From the NCBI GenBank assembly GCA_034770075.1, contig CM068388.1:68496889-68560888 (forward strand): a DNA stretch of 64,000 nt, in the 5' to 3' direction. The stretch is from Aralia elata. Lineage: Eukaryota > Streptophyta > Magnoliopsida > Apiales > Araliaceae. A program made the position numbers and the translations under genes. The notes below the pieces were generated by a model. That model had not been told where the DNA came from and did no database searches. It saw only the letters and a list, made by a program, of their open reading frames with translations. Shown in pieces: positions 24,301-36,937 of the stretch (the stretch's first letter is position 1; each line of letters begins with the position of its first letter).

Positions 24301-26384
24301 TATAGCAACACCATCATCTGTCAAAATACCACATTCTCTAGCAATGGCCTTGGCAGTATGAATATTGTCACCAGTAACCATCCGAACCATAATTCCAGCA
24401 TCCAAACAAGTTTTCACCGCTTCTTTCACCCCAGGGCGCACCGGATCCTTAATTCCAACAACCGCTATAAGTGTGTAACTGTTATCCGGAATATTATCCA
24501 CATTAGTATTACCATTTCCCATATCCTTATAAGCTAAACAAAGCGTTCTTAACGCTTCACAAGCGAAACCATCAATCAAATTTGCAATATTTTTCCTCTG
24601 ATCCTCAGATAAATCCACGGATTCACCTTCTTTACTAACAATCTTATCGCACATTGCCAGAATAATTTCAGATGCGCCTTTGCAAAATGCTCGAATCCCT
24701 CCACCAGGAAGAGCCACAACAACCGACATTTTTTTCTTGACAGAATTAAAAGGCTCAACTTTCACTATCCTCGCAGCTTTGGATTGCGCGGCATAATCAC
24801 CTTGAAATAGCAATGCAAACTCAAGTAAAGCTGATTCTGTTGGAGAACCCATAATGCTGATCCTTCCATTTTTATCTTTCACAATTTCAGAATTAGTATT
24901 GAGGTATATAGAGTGCAAAAGGGTGCTCAAAGCTTTATCTGAAATCGAAGAATTCAATACATTTCCAATTGTGTCTTTACTCTCTATAACTTTAGCTTCG
25001 TCACATATCCAAATTTTGGTAACCACCATATGATTTGTAGTCAATGTTCCGGTTTTATCAGTACAAATGTAGCTAGCAGATCCCATTGTCTCACACGCGG
25101 ATAAATGCCTAACAAGCGCCCTATCATTCATTAGTTTCTTCATCGCGAAAGCTAAACTTAGTGTCACTGCCAATGGTAGCCCTTCAGGAACCGCGACAAC
25201 AAGTATAGTAACAGCAATGGCAAAGAAATTCAACAGTTGCAAAGCATCACTTATCGACCATTTTGTTATCTCATGATGGAGTCCCTTCACAACAATAAAC
25301 CGCGTAGTCATAACCAAAAATGTCAAAACTGCAAAAGCCAACCCGATTTTCCCAATAATGGTAGCCACCCCATTGAGCTTAACTTGCAAAGGCGTCTCAT
25401 CTTCGCCACCTTCACTCAAAGTCACCATCAATCTCCCCCACTCAGTTTTCATACCAACTGATGTCACGAGCATTTTCCCAGAGCCATCTTGCACTTTAGT
25501 CCCGGACAAGAGAAAAGGCCTTTTCGCGTCTATATGCACAGGCTCACTCTCACCAGACAAGCTTGATTCATCAATTGTCAAACTATAACCGGATATAAAA
25601 ATCCCATCTGCAGGGACTTGATCCCCAATTGACAAATGCACTATATCTCCAACAACCAAGTGATAAATTGACACCTTTTGCCTACTTCCATCGCGTGTTA
25701 CATGAACCATAATATTCTTCTTTTCCTTGTCCAAGTCCTTGAATTGTAAGGACTGCTTGTAATCACTAATTGCAGTAACCATAACCACCAACAAAATACA
25801 TAGAATTATTCCTAGTCCATCATACATGCCCTTAGGCCACCCCTCAGTAGCAATGCCAACACCAACAGAAACCACAGCACATACCATAAGAATGATTAAA
25901 GTCAAGTCTTGTAGTGCTTCCCAAACAAACATCCAAAAGGGCTTAGCTGGCTTTTCTGCAAATTGGTTAAGTCCATAAATCTTTTGCCTTATAGGTATAT
26001 GGCTTGACACTACTCCTTCCTTGAGTGACACCTTGAGTTTGGCGGCGAATCCCTTTAAACCTCCATGTGTATCCAAACTCTTGACATCATGAGAGCGATT
26101 AACATATGCAAGTTCATCCGGTTCAATTTCAAATCATCCTGCTTTTCTGACCTCGTCAGAGAGCTTGTGCATGGATTGAATACTAACCGCTATACAAGAT
26201 AAACATAGGATTAAAATTTAAAAGAAAAATTTAATGCAAATGAACAATATAATGTGAAGCATTTTAGTAAATATCATACCATCAATGAAATGTAATGCAG
26301 CCTTTTGCACGTATAGAGCTATACGGATCTTTTCCTATAAAAAAAATGATGGCAGCCTTAGTATTAATTTCTAAACAAAAATGC

Positions 26385-26421
<37 letters not shown>

Positions 26422-29400
26422 CTCAAGTTTTTAAGGACAATGCTATTTTGTACTTGTGTTTTAAAATTTTCTGTTCCTTGGTGCACTAAGTAAATGAAAA
26501 ACAGAATGATGCCCTTTATTAGAGATGGAGAGTTTTGAAAAATACTCCGTTACTCCATTACTGAAACTTACCTTTTTAGGCTGCAGGTTGATCTCGACAT
26601 GGCGATATAGAACATCCATGGAAGTGTTTTACAAGTGATATAAACAATTAAGGGGCAAAATCTAGCAAGTAGAAACAAGTCTTTATTACCCTTGTGTTAC
26701 GTTTGGATTGAAGGAATGGAATGAAGAGTGGAATGATTCATTCCATTCTAGTTGGAATGAGTTATTCCATATGCTCTCTCTCCTCCAAGGAACCAAACAC
26801 AATTTTTTTCATTCCAATCGCAACCAAACACATTTTTTTCTATTCCATAGGAATGAGTCATTCCATTTTCCCTCCTATTCCACCAATCCAAACATAGCAT
26901 CAGTGCACGATAAATAACACCGTGATTAAAGGAGATTATGCATTTGATTAGCTGTTGTTAAAGGGTAATTTTCTCTGGCGAGAACTAGGCAAAGGAAAAC
27001 AAGGTTGAAGAAAAATGATTCTAAATTCTACTAGTAATTATGAAGCAAAATAACAGGAAGAAAAGTATATGTGGGGCCAGGGACAGACCCGGTCAAGTGG
27101 TGGCCATCGCTGCTTCTAGTTTTTTATTTTTTTTCCCCTTCTCTGGTGTACGTGTAATTTTATCTATAAACTTTCACCAGGTTTATATATTGTTTAATAT
27201 CTATAGTTTTTCACTCTAAGAATGAGTTTGACTACTTTATATAGATTTGGTCCACATTTTATTTAGTGATTTACAATTTTTTTGCAATTTTATATTACTG
27301 TATTTGACATTCAGTAATTGTTGTTGTTATAATTATCACTATATTATATTAAAAAAATTATATTTTTATTATATACTATATTGTATCAAAGTCTCACTAA
27401 CCATAAATCTTGCATCCTTTCCTGCGTGGGGCTTACACCTTGTGTGGATAGGGACACAAGAATTTGTACCAAAGTGATGAAATTGCTTAGCTAAGTGAAT
27501 GCACACAAAACTTGAAAAGGAAAAAGAAAAAGGACAAGGCCTTTTAATTCTTTGTTGCATGTCATGTTCTATATCTAGTACTCCTATCATTTTTTTTTAC
27601 CTAACTTTCATACTACAATTGATAGTTGTACATTAAATTTGAAGCTTCAAATAAATTTCTCACAATTTGGGAGTTGCTCAACTTTTTAATATTGCTCAAT
27701 TTCAACATAGGGACAATATTGGAATGGTAGGTAAAATTCTCAATTCAAATATATGCATAGTATTGGACTGGCAGGAAGCTTAAGGTACCTAGTCTAAGTT
27801 GCACATATTTTCTTTTTGTCACACACGTTTACTGGTAGAGCCACATAGATAACAAAATTATGATTCTTTTTTGCGAGTAGATATAATGGCATAGTCTATA
27901 AATTAATACACGTGTTTACCCCAAAATTTTATTAAAGTAAAAATGTTATAGTTAGAGTAATAAATGTTTCTTAAAGTGTTAAAAGTGTCGTTAAATATAT
28001 ATTTACTCTGTCAACGTTATTTTTATTTTAACAATATCAACCCAACTCGAGAATGTACCAAATTAAGTTCAATTCCACTTGAAACCATAATCTAATCAAA
28101 GAACTCAACTACTGAATGTACTTATTTAATACAACCAAATATTCTTTAAGTGTAGTTTTATTAAATAAAAAGATTTAATGGCACTGCACAACGCTGCAAT
28201 GCGCCTCGGAAGAGGTAATAAATGATCCTTGGATTAAATTAACCAAGCAAGTCAATAAAATAAAATATGTTGACTACTAATTTGTCTATGATATTTCAGT
28301 TTCAATGTCTTGCAGTCTTGCTCTTAACGCGTTTCAATTGCAAAAGGACTGAGAAAAAATGGTGGTACACGTGAACGTTTAAAAACCAAGATTTCATGTT
28401 ACTTCCATCATATGATACAATATTTTTCTTCCAATCACCTAGTCGATGTCAGTATTTATTACCAAAAATCAAGTCAAGTTTACTACAAAATGACAATTTT
28501 TATTTGTGATTGCTATAGTGGCAAAATAATTTTATAAAAAATAAAATACAAAATAAAATATAATTAATTAATAATTCACCATATATGAGTGAATATGGTG
28601 ATAATAACAAACCATAACTTATCAAATTATTTTGTATCCGTCTTTAGTCATCAAAGTACTATTACGAACGAAAACGCATAGAGATACACACACATGACAC
28701 ATATATAGATATTATACTATTTGATTGTGAAAACAATAATTTTACAAATGGTCTTTTTAAATTTATTTTGATATATATGTGTGTGTGTACACATGTGAAT
28801 GTTTGCGCGTGAATAAACGATACAATATATAACAAGAAATTTCAAGTTGCGGAAAATATTGTAGCAATATTTTTTTAAATAGAATAAAATTAATTATTTC
28901 AAATTATGAGATTATTATTGACTTTTGAAAAATATTTCAAATTTAAAATTGATAAGATTCATTAATGTGTACAAAACAATAAATATGGAAGTAGTACATT
29001 TTAGATAATTTATAATATTTATTATTATATTTATTAAAATTAAAAGAAAATTATGTCAATCTTAAATTTAAAAATATCTTAAATTGATTCAAAAAGTCAA
29101 TAAAATTCTTATATTTAGAAATTATTAATGGAAAAATAACTCTGAATCGACTTAGATCACAAATTGCATCCTAGATATATATAGTTTAGACCTAAATTCA
29201 GTTACACCCCGAAGTAGTATAATTTCCAGCAACAATAAGTCCTTTTATTAAGTAATTTCCTCATGCTTTCTTCTTCAGCAATTCCATAGAGTTAATCAAA
29301 TGAACTTCATCATTCTAGAATTGAACAAGTTTCAAAATTTTCCCATAAATTCAACATTGGATCCCCCCACCCCACGCCACCCCACCCCACCCCACAAACT

Positions 29401-29726
29401 TCTTTTCCAGGTTGTTCTTCCTCCATGATGTCCAATATGAAATTGATAGATGCTCTAGATAATTGTTCATTTATTAGACTTTCAACAATTTCTATGATTT
29501 AAAGACACGAGTCGAATTGTCACATTATTTATCTCGTATGCTGTTACACTTTTATATATTATTGTCACTAAATTTCTTATACAAAAATAGTTTATGTAGC
29601 ATGCACATAAGCTTGCCTAAAAGAATTTGCCAAATGTGATGTTAGTTGGAAAAGTTTTATCCTTAATTTAAAATTTTTATAAGTTTTTATTTTGTCATCG
29701 CGCTAATCATGCACACAACACAAGTG

Positions 29727-29807
<81 letters not shown>

Positions 29808-31020
29808 ATATAATGTTTGTAATATTTTCATCTTTTAGCAAAATTTTGATTTATCATGTTTAATTATTTTCAGAAAAAGAAAAAAAAAACTAATTTAGTA
29901 AATGGCAGCGCATAATTACATATTTGTCCTTGGACAAATTCAAAAGTCAGCCCATAATTAGCGTACTTTTTTACATAAACCTACACCGTACGTACACGAC
30001 CGCTTTGCCGCAGGCCCGCATATAATTAATGACAGCCTAATAGGTTGAATATTTGACGTCGAGTTTATTGTTTCTGACTTCAACAGGTCAACCGGCGGCT
30101 TTATTTGGGTGTTTGTTCATCGTGATAAAAATGTAATGGCTTTTGCCTTTGAATGTGGAAATTAAGCTAGTCTCATATATACTTGTAATAAATTTTGATA
30201 ATTTAAAAAAATTTGAGTCTTAAATTTTAGGTTTGTGGATGATGGGTAGAGTGGGTAATTAAATTATATGCCTTAAACTTTTATAATTATTTTTTTTAAA
30301 AAAAATTAATAAAATTTATTGTGCTAATGGAAAAAGCTAGCATTGCAAAAATATGAGTAAATGTAAATTTTATTTAATTTAACGTTGTGGAGCACCGTTA
30401 ATGTAACTACGTAAAATAATATATTTTTATAGTTTAGATTTATTTATTTATATTAATAAAAAGTCATTGATACACATCAATACCATCAAATAACACATAA
30501 TTTTACATCCTCTCATATTTTTTATGTTTTAAAAAAATCCTATAAATGACACCTTCTCTATGAAGAATATATATTATACACCTATTAGGGTATCTCCCTA
30601 TTTCAATAAATTTTATACTTGTTATAAATGTGTGAAAAATATACACCTATTAGGGTATCTCCCTATTTCAATAAATTCTATAATTAAATACTTCTACGTA
30701 CAGACGCTAAATCATAAGTATATAAACACTTTAGTAATAGTCAATAACAAGTAATTTTTAACATTAATATCAACAACAATAGTCATATTTTACTACGAAA
30801 AAAAAACAAATTAATTTTCTTTCACACAATAAGAAGGAAAAAAAATAGTAGAGTAAAAAATCTCATTATCATGCAAAAACTACTATATTTCAACATAACA
30901 AACACATGCTAACATGCGCATCATAAGATCTAATCATCAAAACAAAAAAAACACACACTAGATTTAAATATTAATAGAATAACTTGAATCAAACCATAAC
31001 CATGCAATAATATTGATGAT

Positions 31021-31071
<51 letters not shown>

Positions 31072-31326
31072 GACGAAACATTAGAAAACGTTGTGTAAGG
31101 TGAATCTAATATGCTTTTTGCTGATATAATAAACACGTGATAATGAACCAACCTGGATCTTCTTACGCTTGCGGTCAGCCTCGGCACGCTTGGCGAGATC
31201 CGCCACCATCCGAAACCTCCTCCGGGGATTCTTCACCAGCCAAACAGCCGATCTCCATCTTGCTAAAGCCTCTTCAGAAGGATTCTTAGGCTCAACTTCA
31301 AAGTTCTTTTTTAAATATTCCTCCAT
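21317..31326 (-). CDS. ACA: Autoinhibited plasma-membrane-type (IIB) Ca2+-ATPase, 7 exons, with an in-frame stop
   Basis: Exons on the minus strand are 31326-31153, 26334-26280, 26189-24238, 23985-23827, 23539-23368, 22802-22504 and 21616-21317. They total 3111 nt (1037 codons), with all introns GT-AG and all phases consistent, close to the roughly 1015-1020 residues of Arabidopsis ACA1/2-type pumps. The product would export Ca2+ from the cytosol using ATP. Exons 1-3 encode the N-terminal autoinhibitory and calmodulin-binding region (basic NPRRRFRMVADLAKR; ALYVQKAALHFID). Exon 3 holds TM1-TM4 with PEGLPLAVTLSLAF, the actuator motif LSGESEP, and the phosphorylation motif DKTGTLT (Asp about residue 454). 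Exon 4 holds TGDGTNDAPAL. Exons 5-7 encode the C-terminal membrane segments (QLLWVNMIMDTLGALAL). Codon 95 in exon 3 is TGA. Either this copy is a pseudogene or null allele, or the base call is wrong. Everything else looks conserved. Confidence 0.9.
22850..23305. repeat. Two tandem MITE-like copies in intron 5 of the Ca2+-ATPase
   Basis: Copy 1 (about 22852-23070) and copy 2 (about 23110-23300) share ggattccaa/attccaagcagttc starts, an internal ctatagaaatga...ataacaga block and tggactac/tggactgaa ends. Each copy also has internal dyad symmetry (tagaaatgag and ctcatttttatag). Together they make up most of the 565-nt intron. Confidence 0.65.
26134..26136 (-). other. In-frame TGA stop (codon 95) in the Ca2+-ATPase
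   Basis: The minus strand reads GCA GGA TGA TTT GAA ATT. ACA proteins normally have Ala-Gly-Phe here, without an extra codon. Removing one of two adjacent GAT triplets would restore that spacing. The stop therefore looks like a 3-bp tandem duplication. No alternative AG acceptor nearby bypasses it in frame. Confidence 0.85.
26386..26421. repeat. (TA)n(TG)n microsatellite
   Basis: A TA run followed by a TG run, in intron 1 close to exon 2 of the Ca2+-ATPase. Confidence 0.9.
26690..26910. mobile_element. TIR-bearing MITE (about 215 bp)
   Basis: The left end gttacgtttggattg and the right end caatccaaacatagc are inverted copies with one or two differences. The interior repeats gaatgagt.attcca/tggaatg palindromes. 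It is non-coding; the frame across it is an artefact. I could not settle the target duplication. Confidence 0.7.
28905..29113. mobile_element. MITE, copy 1 of a 210-225-bp family
   Basis: The ends tatgagattattattgacttt and gtcaataaaattcttata are imperfect inverted repeats, and the body is palindromic and AT-rich. A second copy lies at 31876-32098 and a fragment at 15514. Confidence 0.7.
29729..29808. repeat. (TA)n(TG)n microsatellite
   Basis: A long TA run to about 29782 followed by a TG run, in intron 1 of the Ca2+-ATPase. Confidence 0.95.
31026..31066. repeat. (TA)n microsatellite
   Basis: A TA run in intron 1, about 90 bp beyond the exon 1 splice donor. Confidence 0.95.
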
Positions 31327-31794
31327 AGCTTAATTTCTCAAAAACAAAGAGAGTGCTCTAAATATTGATGATGATGATGATGAGGTATATAAATATAAAT
31401 TATAAACTAAAACTAAAGTAGGTTTTTCACTTATATGTGTACATGTTAGTTTTAGTTAAATGGAAAGTTTCAAAGTTGTCATCCGGGAATATGGACGTGA
31501 ATTAGGGAGGAGAGAAATATTTTGGAGATACCATAATTACAAATTATTTCTCTTGTTTTAAGAATTAAGTTTCAAAAATCATATATATAGGTTTAGTATA
31601 GGAAATTTTGGTCGATTGATTTCGGTGATCTTTTAATTTTTGTGATGGATTTTCGTATATTTGACTTTATTTTCATCCTTTTGGTGTTCCCATCTTTTTA
31701 TTTGGTAGGTGGTGGCTCTTTCTTTGTTTCATTCTATTCAGTTTTCATAATTATATTAGTCCAAAAACGAGAAATTAAAATGTTAATTGTTTGG

Positions 31795-31798
<4 letters not shown>
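31327..31798 (-). promoter_or_regulatory. Upstream region of the Ca2+-ATPase
   Basis: The minus strand immediately before the exon 1 start is a short A/T-rich leader with a (GAT)n run (plus about 31362-31383). I see no decisive TATA box. A long TA microsatellite begins at about 31799. Confidence 0.4.

Positions 31799-31855
<57 letters not shown>
31799..31855. repeat. (TA)n microsatellite
   Basis: Uninterrupted TA run upstream of the Ca2+-ATPase exon 1. Confidence 0.95.
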
Positions 31856-31857
<2 letters not shown>

Positions 31858-31875
31858 TATCTTTTTGGTCTAAAA

Positions 31876-32098
31876 TATAAGATCGTTATTGACTTTTAAT
31901 TTTAAAGTAACTTGAGACATTTTTAAACTCATAAAAAAATTTATTTAATTTTCATCAATATAATGATGAATATTATAAATTATCTAAAAATTACTACTAA
32001 TTATAATATTTATTGTTTCATAAATTTTTAATGAATTTTATTAATTTTGAGTTTAAAAATAATTTAAATTGACTTTAAAAATCAATAATAATCTTATA
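31876..32098. mobile_element. MITE, copy 2 of the 210-225-bp family
   Basis: The ends tataagatcgttattgactt and aatcaataataatcttata are inverted copies, with a palindromic AT-rich body. It is the same family as 28905-29113. Confidence 0.75.
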
Positions 32099-32750
32099 GT
32101 ATAGTATGAACAGAGCAAGTAGTATTTAATTTTAAGACGGCTACATACATATATATACCATGCACAGTCTAAAAAGTAAAAATAGATAAATAATCTTATT
32201 ATTAAACTGTCACATTTGTTCTTATATACTCTGGCTAAAGCATCTATGTTACATGGATATGATATAGCTAGTAAGTTAATAATATCTTTCTATTTCAATT
32301 TAAATAAGTCTCAAATAAATTTATTAAATATTAACTGTTCGTTGCTTATATTACTTTCTATAAAAGAAAAATATTAAAGGTGTTGACTTTCTGTATTAAA
32401 AATATTGTCACCAAATTTTATGTGGAGTTCCTCTATGGGTAAAAAAAAAACTTTTACAATCAATTCTAAATAATGAACCATCAATACCTATATATAATAG
32501 GCCAACATACCATTCTCTTATGAGTCAGCTCATCCATCAATATATCAAAATATAATAAGATAAATACCGAGTTATTTTAATTAATCTTAAGTAAATTCAG
32601 TAATACAAGTTTGATGAGTCGGTAGCCCAAAACTTCTATTTTTTTATTGATCTTCCTACCTTATTAGTTATAAATTTTGGTATTCCTAAAATCTGACTCA
32701 ACAACTTAAAAGTTATGTTTTTCACAAAATTTTAATACACATGTACTATA

Positions 32751-32922
32751 TTGATTATTGATATAGAGATGGAGAGATCGAGATAAGACCTAGATGGAGA
32801 GATCGATTGATGGAGATGGAGGGATCGAGATTGACGGAGCAAGAGAAAAGTCAACAAATTGTCAGACAAAATAATCAATTTATTTTACCCACCTATGACC
32901 CGTGATTTTACCCATTTAAGAT
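32751..32922 (+). repeat. 170-bp direct repeat, left copy
   Basis: It begins ttgattattgatatagagat and ends cccgtgattttaccc. It matches 36763-36932 with few differences, including a GA-rich gatggagggatcgagattga core. The solo LTR at 33226-36205 lies between the two copies. Confidence 0.85.
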
Positions 32923-33225
32923 TTGTTAAGATAAATGAATAACTTAATTGGCATTCCATTTGTCTTATTCAATATCATATCATTTGAGACTTCTAACATT
33001 ATCCATAAGTTTCACACAACTAATGAATCTTTTGTATTTTCTAAAGCGTAGACCCCATTTAAGTATACTTTTGAGGTCTTGAGTAGAGATATCTTATGAT
33101 GTGTCATTACCCAAATCTAACTCAGATATTTTGAGTAAAGATATCCCTAGTTTAACTCAGATGGTCATATTGGCAGTAGTAGATCCCTTCTGTCAGTGAT
33201 TGTCTTGGTTTAGAGGTGCATGGCA

Positions 33226-36205
33226 TGTAATATTCCAAAAGCTTTGTAACAAATTTTGTGATTATAAATGCAATTATTATTAAAGTCTAAATTATAATTT
33301 TTGAATATTATAAAATATATATGTGTAGAATGTAGATATATACATTTATTATTTGAGTAAGTATAATAAAATGGAAAGTAACTAGAAAATGTAATATTTT
33401 AAAAATCAAATAACAATACTAAATATAATGCAAGTATACATACATAGATTACACGCATATATACATGTGTATAATTCATACATACATGTGTGTCATCTTT
33501 ATACATATATAAAGCAAGCAAACACGTTGGACAAATGGTTAAAAAGTCAACAAATCTAGATAATTCTTCAAGTTGCTAAACAAGCTAGCATAAAAAAAAA
33601 AAAAAAAATTGGGACTATTCAAATTTCGGCTAGGATGTGGATAAGGAAGAGGAGGCTTCCTTGAGAAGCCTCCCAAGATATTTTGAATGGGAAAAGTTAT
33701 CCAACTTTGCTTACAAATACCAAACCCTCTTCATTTTTTTTTTTACTTTACCAACACCAACAAAAGTTAAGCAAGAAAAGAGAGAGAGGGTGATCAGCAA
33801 CATAGAAAAGAAGAGAAAAAAAGTGAGCTAAGCCACCAAGAAAAAAGGGAAGAGAAGATCCAAAGCAAGGAGAAGCCACTACACACACTAGGTATAAACC
33901 ATAATCTTTTTAAATCTTAAAAATCTTTCTTTGATGAAAATAATTAGGTTTTATGTATACTTGAGTTTATGTTAGAGATATATATGTTATAATACCATGG
34001 ATCATGGAGGAAAAATTGAAAGAACAAAGAAAAACTAGAAAGAAACACAAACTAATTAAAGAAAACCCTAAAATAATTTCTATAAATATTTTATGAAGTA
34101 AATATGTATGTATATGATTTTGTTCATGCTAAGAGTAGATAATAACATGTTGGAGTATGATAACATGAACTATGTCAAAAGAAATCAAAGATCTTGCAAG
34201 AACAAGAAAAGAAAAAAAATTAAACAAGTTGTGAAATTTTCAGCATATAGGGTAAAAACCCTAAAACAGAGCTTGAATTTGTAACGAATAGTACTTTTAG
34301 TGTATTTCGAATTTTTGAGTAAAGTTTATTGAAGAAGATATAGATATAAGTTACTAAAATACTACACTAGTTTGAGGTCAAAATTTCTTGTAAATTATTT
34401 TTTGTGAAGTTTTTAGTAAAATAGGATAGACTAAACGAATCCCTGACCTAATTTTTAAAAATAAAGTTCTAGACAGATAACAAAGGAGATAAAATTCGGC
34501 CTTCTGGTGAATGAAACTTGAAAGTATGAAGTATATTCTGGCTCAAGAATGAACATAAACGGACTTGTAATGAAAGAGTTATGACCAAAATAAAATCAGA
34601 GCTTTTAAAATTAAAACAATTATAACATGAGTTCCACACCTCAATTTAAGATGAAATTTTGGATAAAAGTGTGTTTTGATATGATAAAGATAGTATCCAA
34701 AATTCATAATTTTTGGATTTAATTTTAAATTTTAATGAATTTTGTAAATTTAGACATAAATGGGCATAAAATAAATATTAATGATGTTGGAAAAAATCTG
34801 AAAAAATTAAAAACTATCTAAATTATGATTATCTAGGTGGAGCCAGAAGGTGAAAATAATAAAATAGTTAAAGTGGTTTAATAGATGAAGTAAAGTATAA
34901 AAAAATTATGAAAAATTAATTAAAGAGAAGCCGAGAAATAAATAATATATTTTACCGACTAAAATCTGTCAAAAAGGACGTATGAGGCTATGTGAGTTAT
35001 AAATAAACAAATGTAATGAGATTTTAATGATGTAAGAATATATTTGAGGATAAATTATGATATCCGAAAATACCGAAACGAAGTTGCAAAAATAATTACC
35101 GACGATAACTATTAATTAATTAAATATGAATAGTGTAGGTTACTATTTCGAAAAGGAAAATATCCTACTCGAGGAAAGTACGCCCAAGACAGGCAAGTTC
35201 CCGCACTCATGTGCATTTGAACTTCGCTCATTATTAAACTATATAAATTTTTCTAAAATGCTTCTTGGACCGTTTATAAAAATAAGTTTACGTCATTTGT
35301 TCGACTAAACTCAGTTGTTATGTTTATATCAATTTATTGAATTATTTATGATTCTTTAGAGATATGTTAATCCAATCTAAATTGTTTTAGTGCGGATCCT
35401 GAGGTTATGACTGAGTATGAACAACCCTAGAAATAGGGGTGTTATGTTATGGTCAGGTAACCGACATATGTTGTGTAAATACAGCGCGATAAAGATGTTA
35501 CGCATAACATAGGGTATTATTAGGCTGATCACCTAATGATATTATGGGGATAAAAGTTCACAGTCTTTGTGACTCTTGAACGCCATGTAAAAGTTCACAG
35601 TCTTTGAGACTTTTGAAAATTGTGTAAAGAGTTTATGGTCCTTACGATCACTTAATAACCCTCAATATTTTTCCTTGTAAATGTCTAATTAAATTTGAGA
35701 TTCCAAAATTTAATTCTATTCAAAAATTTGATGTTCATTATTCTGTAAAGAGATTTCCGTTGACTCCATTGAATTGTTGATAATATTAATTCTTCTAAAT
35801 CCTTGAATATTTTGATTCACTGTCAATCATTTTTATTTTATTTTAAACTGTTATACTTGCTAAGCAAATTAGTTACTTACTTTTGCATAAAAAATTTATG
35901 TTTACAGCTAAGACAGAAGAACCCGAAGGATCGGGTGTAAAAGATAAAGGGAATGACAAGGTTAACGAGAAGGAATAAATAAATAATATTGTATTAGTTA
36001 AATAAACAATTAATGATGTAATGTTTTAGACCTAATGTATTAGTTCATATTGTGTAAGTAAGACCTAGGCATATAAGGGTAAATAATATAAATAATTAAT
36101 GTATCGTGTAACCTAACTTATAATAATAGCTAATTAAAATGTATGTGGATGAATAATAATGCACTAAGTCTGCTGTAACTAGTACACAAATTTGAAGATG
36201 TCACA
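33226..36205 (+). mobile_element. Solo LTR 3 (2980 bp)
   Basis: It runs from tgtaatattcc to gaagatgtcaca, with TG...CA ends, and is flanked by a perfect 5-bp duplication, tggca, at 33221-33225 and 36206-36210. A purine-rich leader-like region at 33740-33890 fits transcription on the plus strand. Two copies of aaaagttcacagtctttg (near 35549 and 35588) form a short internal repeat. The frames at 33637 and 35126 are not protein-like, and no gag or pol is present. The ends resemble the TGTAAGACCCC group but are more diverged. Confidence 0.8.
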
Positions 36206-36210
36206 TGGCA

Positions 36211-36762
36211 AATGGATCGATTTAATGGATAATGAATAATAGGTCACTAATGAGTTGGATCGTAAATGAATAATTTTAAATGGGTCATAAACGATTAATT
36301 TTAAGTTGATATGGATAAAACTCATCAACCCATGTAACCCACCAAAAGAAAATTTTGACTCTGCCTCCTATTTAGCCATATCAATGTTGTTAATAAGACT
36401 TTAGAAAAATGAATCTGAACATCCATTTAAGAACAAAATTAACAAATTAATCAAGCAATTCACCTATCCAATTAATGAGCAAATAAGTGACCACTTATTA
36501 GACAAAATAAACTAAGTATACATAATTAATATACAGACGTAAATGAATATACAATTATATCTAGAGAAAGATTATAAATTGAGTTTTTACGAACAAAGAT
36601 TACATGAGCAATGATAAAAATTAAAGAGAGCATTGAGATCGCGAATTAAACAAAGGAACTGATTGATTCGTACATTGAGAGCTTAATCACATGGTATCCG
36701 CCATTAAAGAGCTATATCAACGCCAATGGCGCATGAGCCTTCTTTATTGATGAAGATGAATA
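36211..36762. other. AT-rich flank, no gene seen
   Basis: Unclassified sequence between the solo LTR target duplication and the second 170-bp direct repeat. No protein-like frame. Confidence 0.4.
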
Positions 36763-36932
36763 TTGATTATTGATATAGAGATGGAGAGATCTAGATGAGA
36801 CCAAGATGGAGACATCAACTGATGGCGATGGAGGGATCGAGATTGATGGAGCGAGAGAGAAGTCAACAAATTGTTGACAAAATAATCAATTTATTTTACC
36901 CACCTAATGACCCGTGATTTTACCAATTTAAC
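36763..36932 (+). repeat. 170-bp direct repeat, right copy
   Basis: Matches 32751-32922. It ends only a few bases before the start of EPRV sequence at about 36938, so it marks the left border of the viral insertion. Confidence 0.85.
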
Positions 36933-36937
36933 CCATA

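Larger units (their letters stand above)
26335..31152 (-). other. Intron 1 of the Ca2+-ATPase (4818 nt)
   Basis: The donor follows the codon for Gln58 and the acceptor is tttatag before GAAAAGATCC. The intron holds a TIR MITE (26690-26905), a 209-bp MITE (28905-29113), microsatellites, and a C-rich run near 29362-29395. It also has two copies of a cacctattagggtatctccc phrase (about 30578 and 30644), a 66-bp repeat. No coding sequence was seen inside. Confidence 0.75.

Noticed and set aside
24576..25588. Other-frame open frames over exon 3 of the Ca2+-ATPase
   Set aside because: They overlap the well-supported ATPase coding frame and have no features of their own.
26708..26917. 69-codon frame (repeated WNE/FHS residues)
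   Set aside because: It is the translation of palindromic ggaatg/cattcc motifs of a MITE.
31642..31899. Hydrophobic 85-codon frame upstream of the ATPase
   Set aside because: Half of it is the (TA)n microsatellite read as Tyr-Ile repeats.
33637..33831. 64-codon frame in solo LTR 3
   Set aside because: It lies in a purine-rich leader with no conserved motif; treated as LTR sequence.
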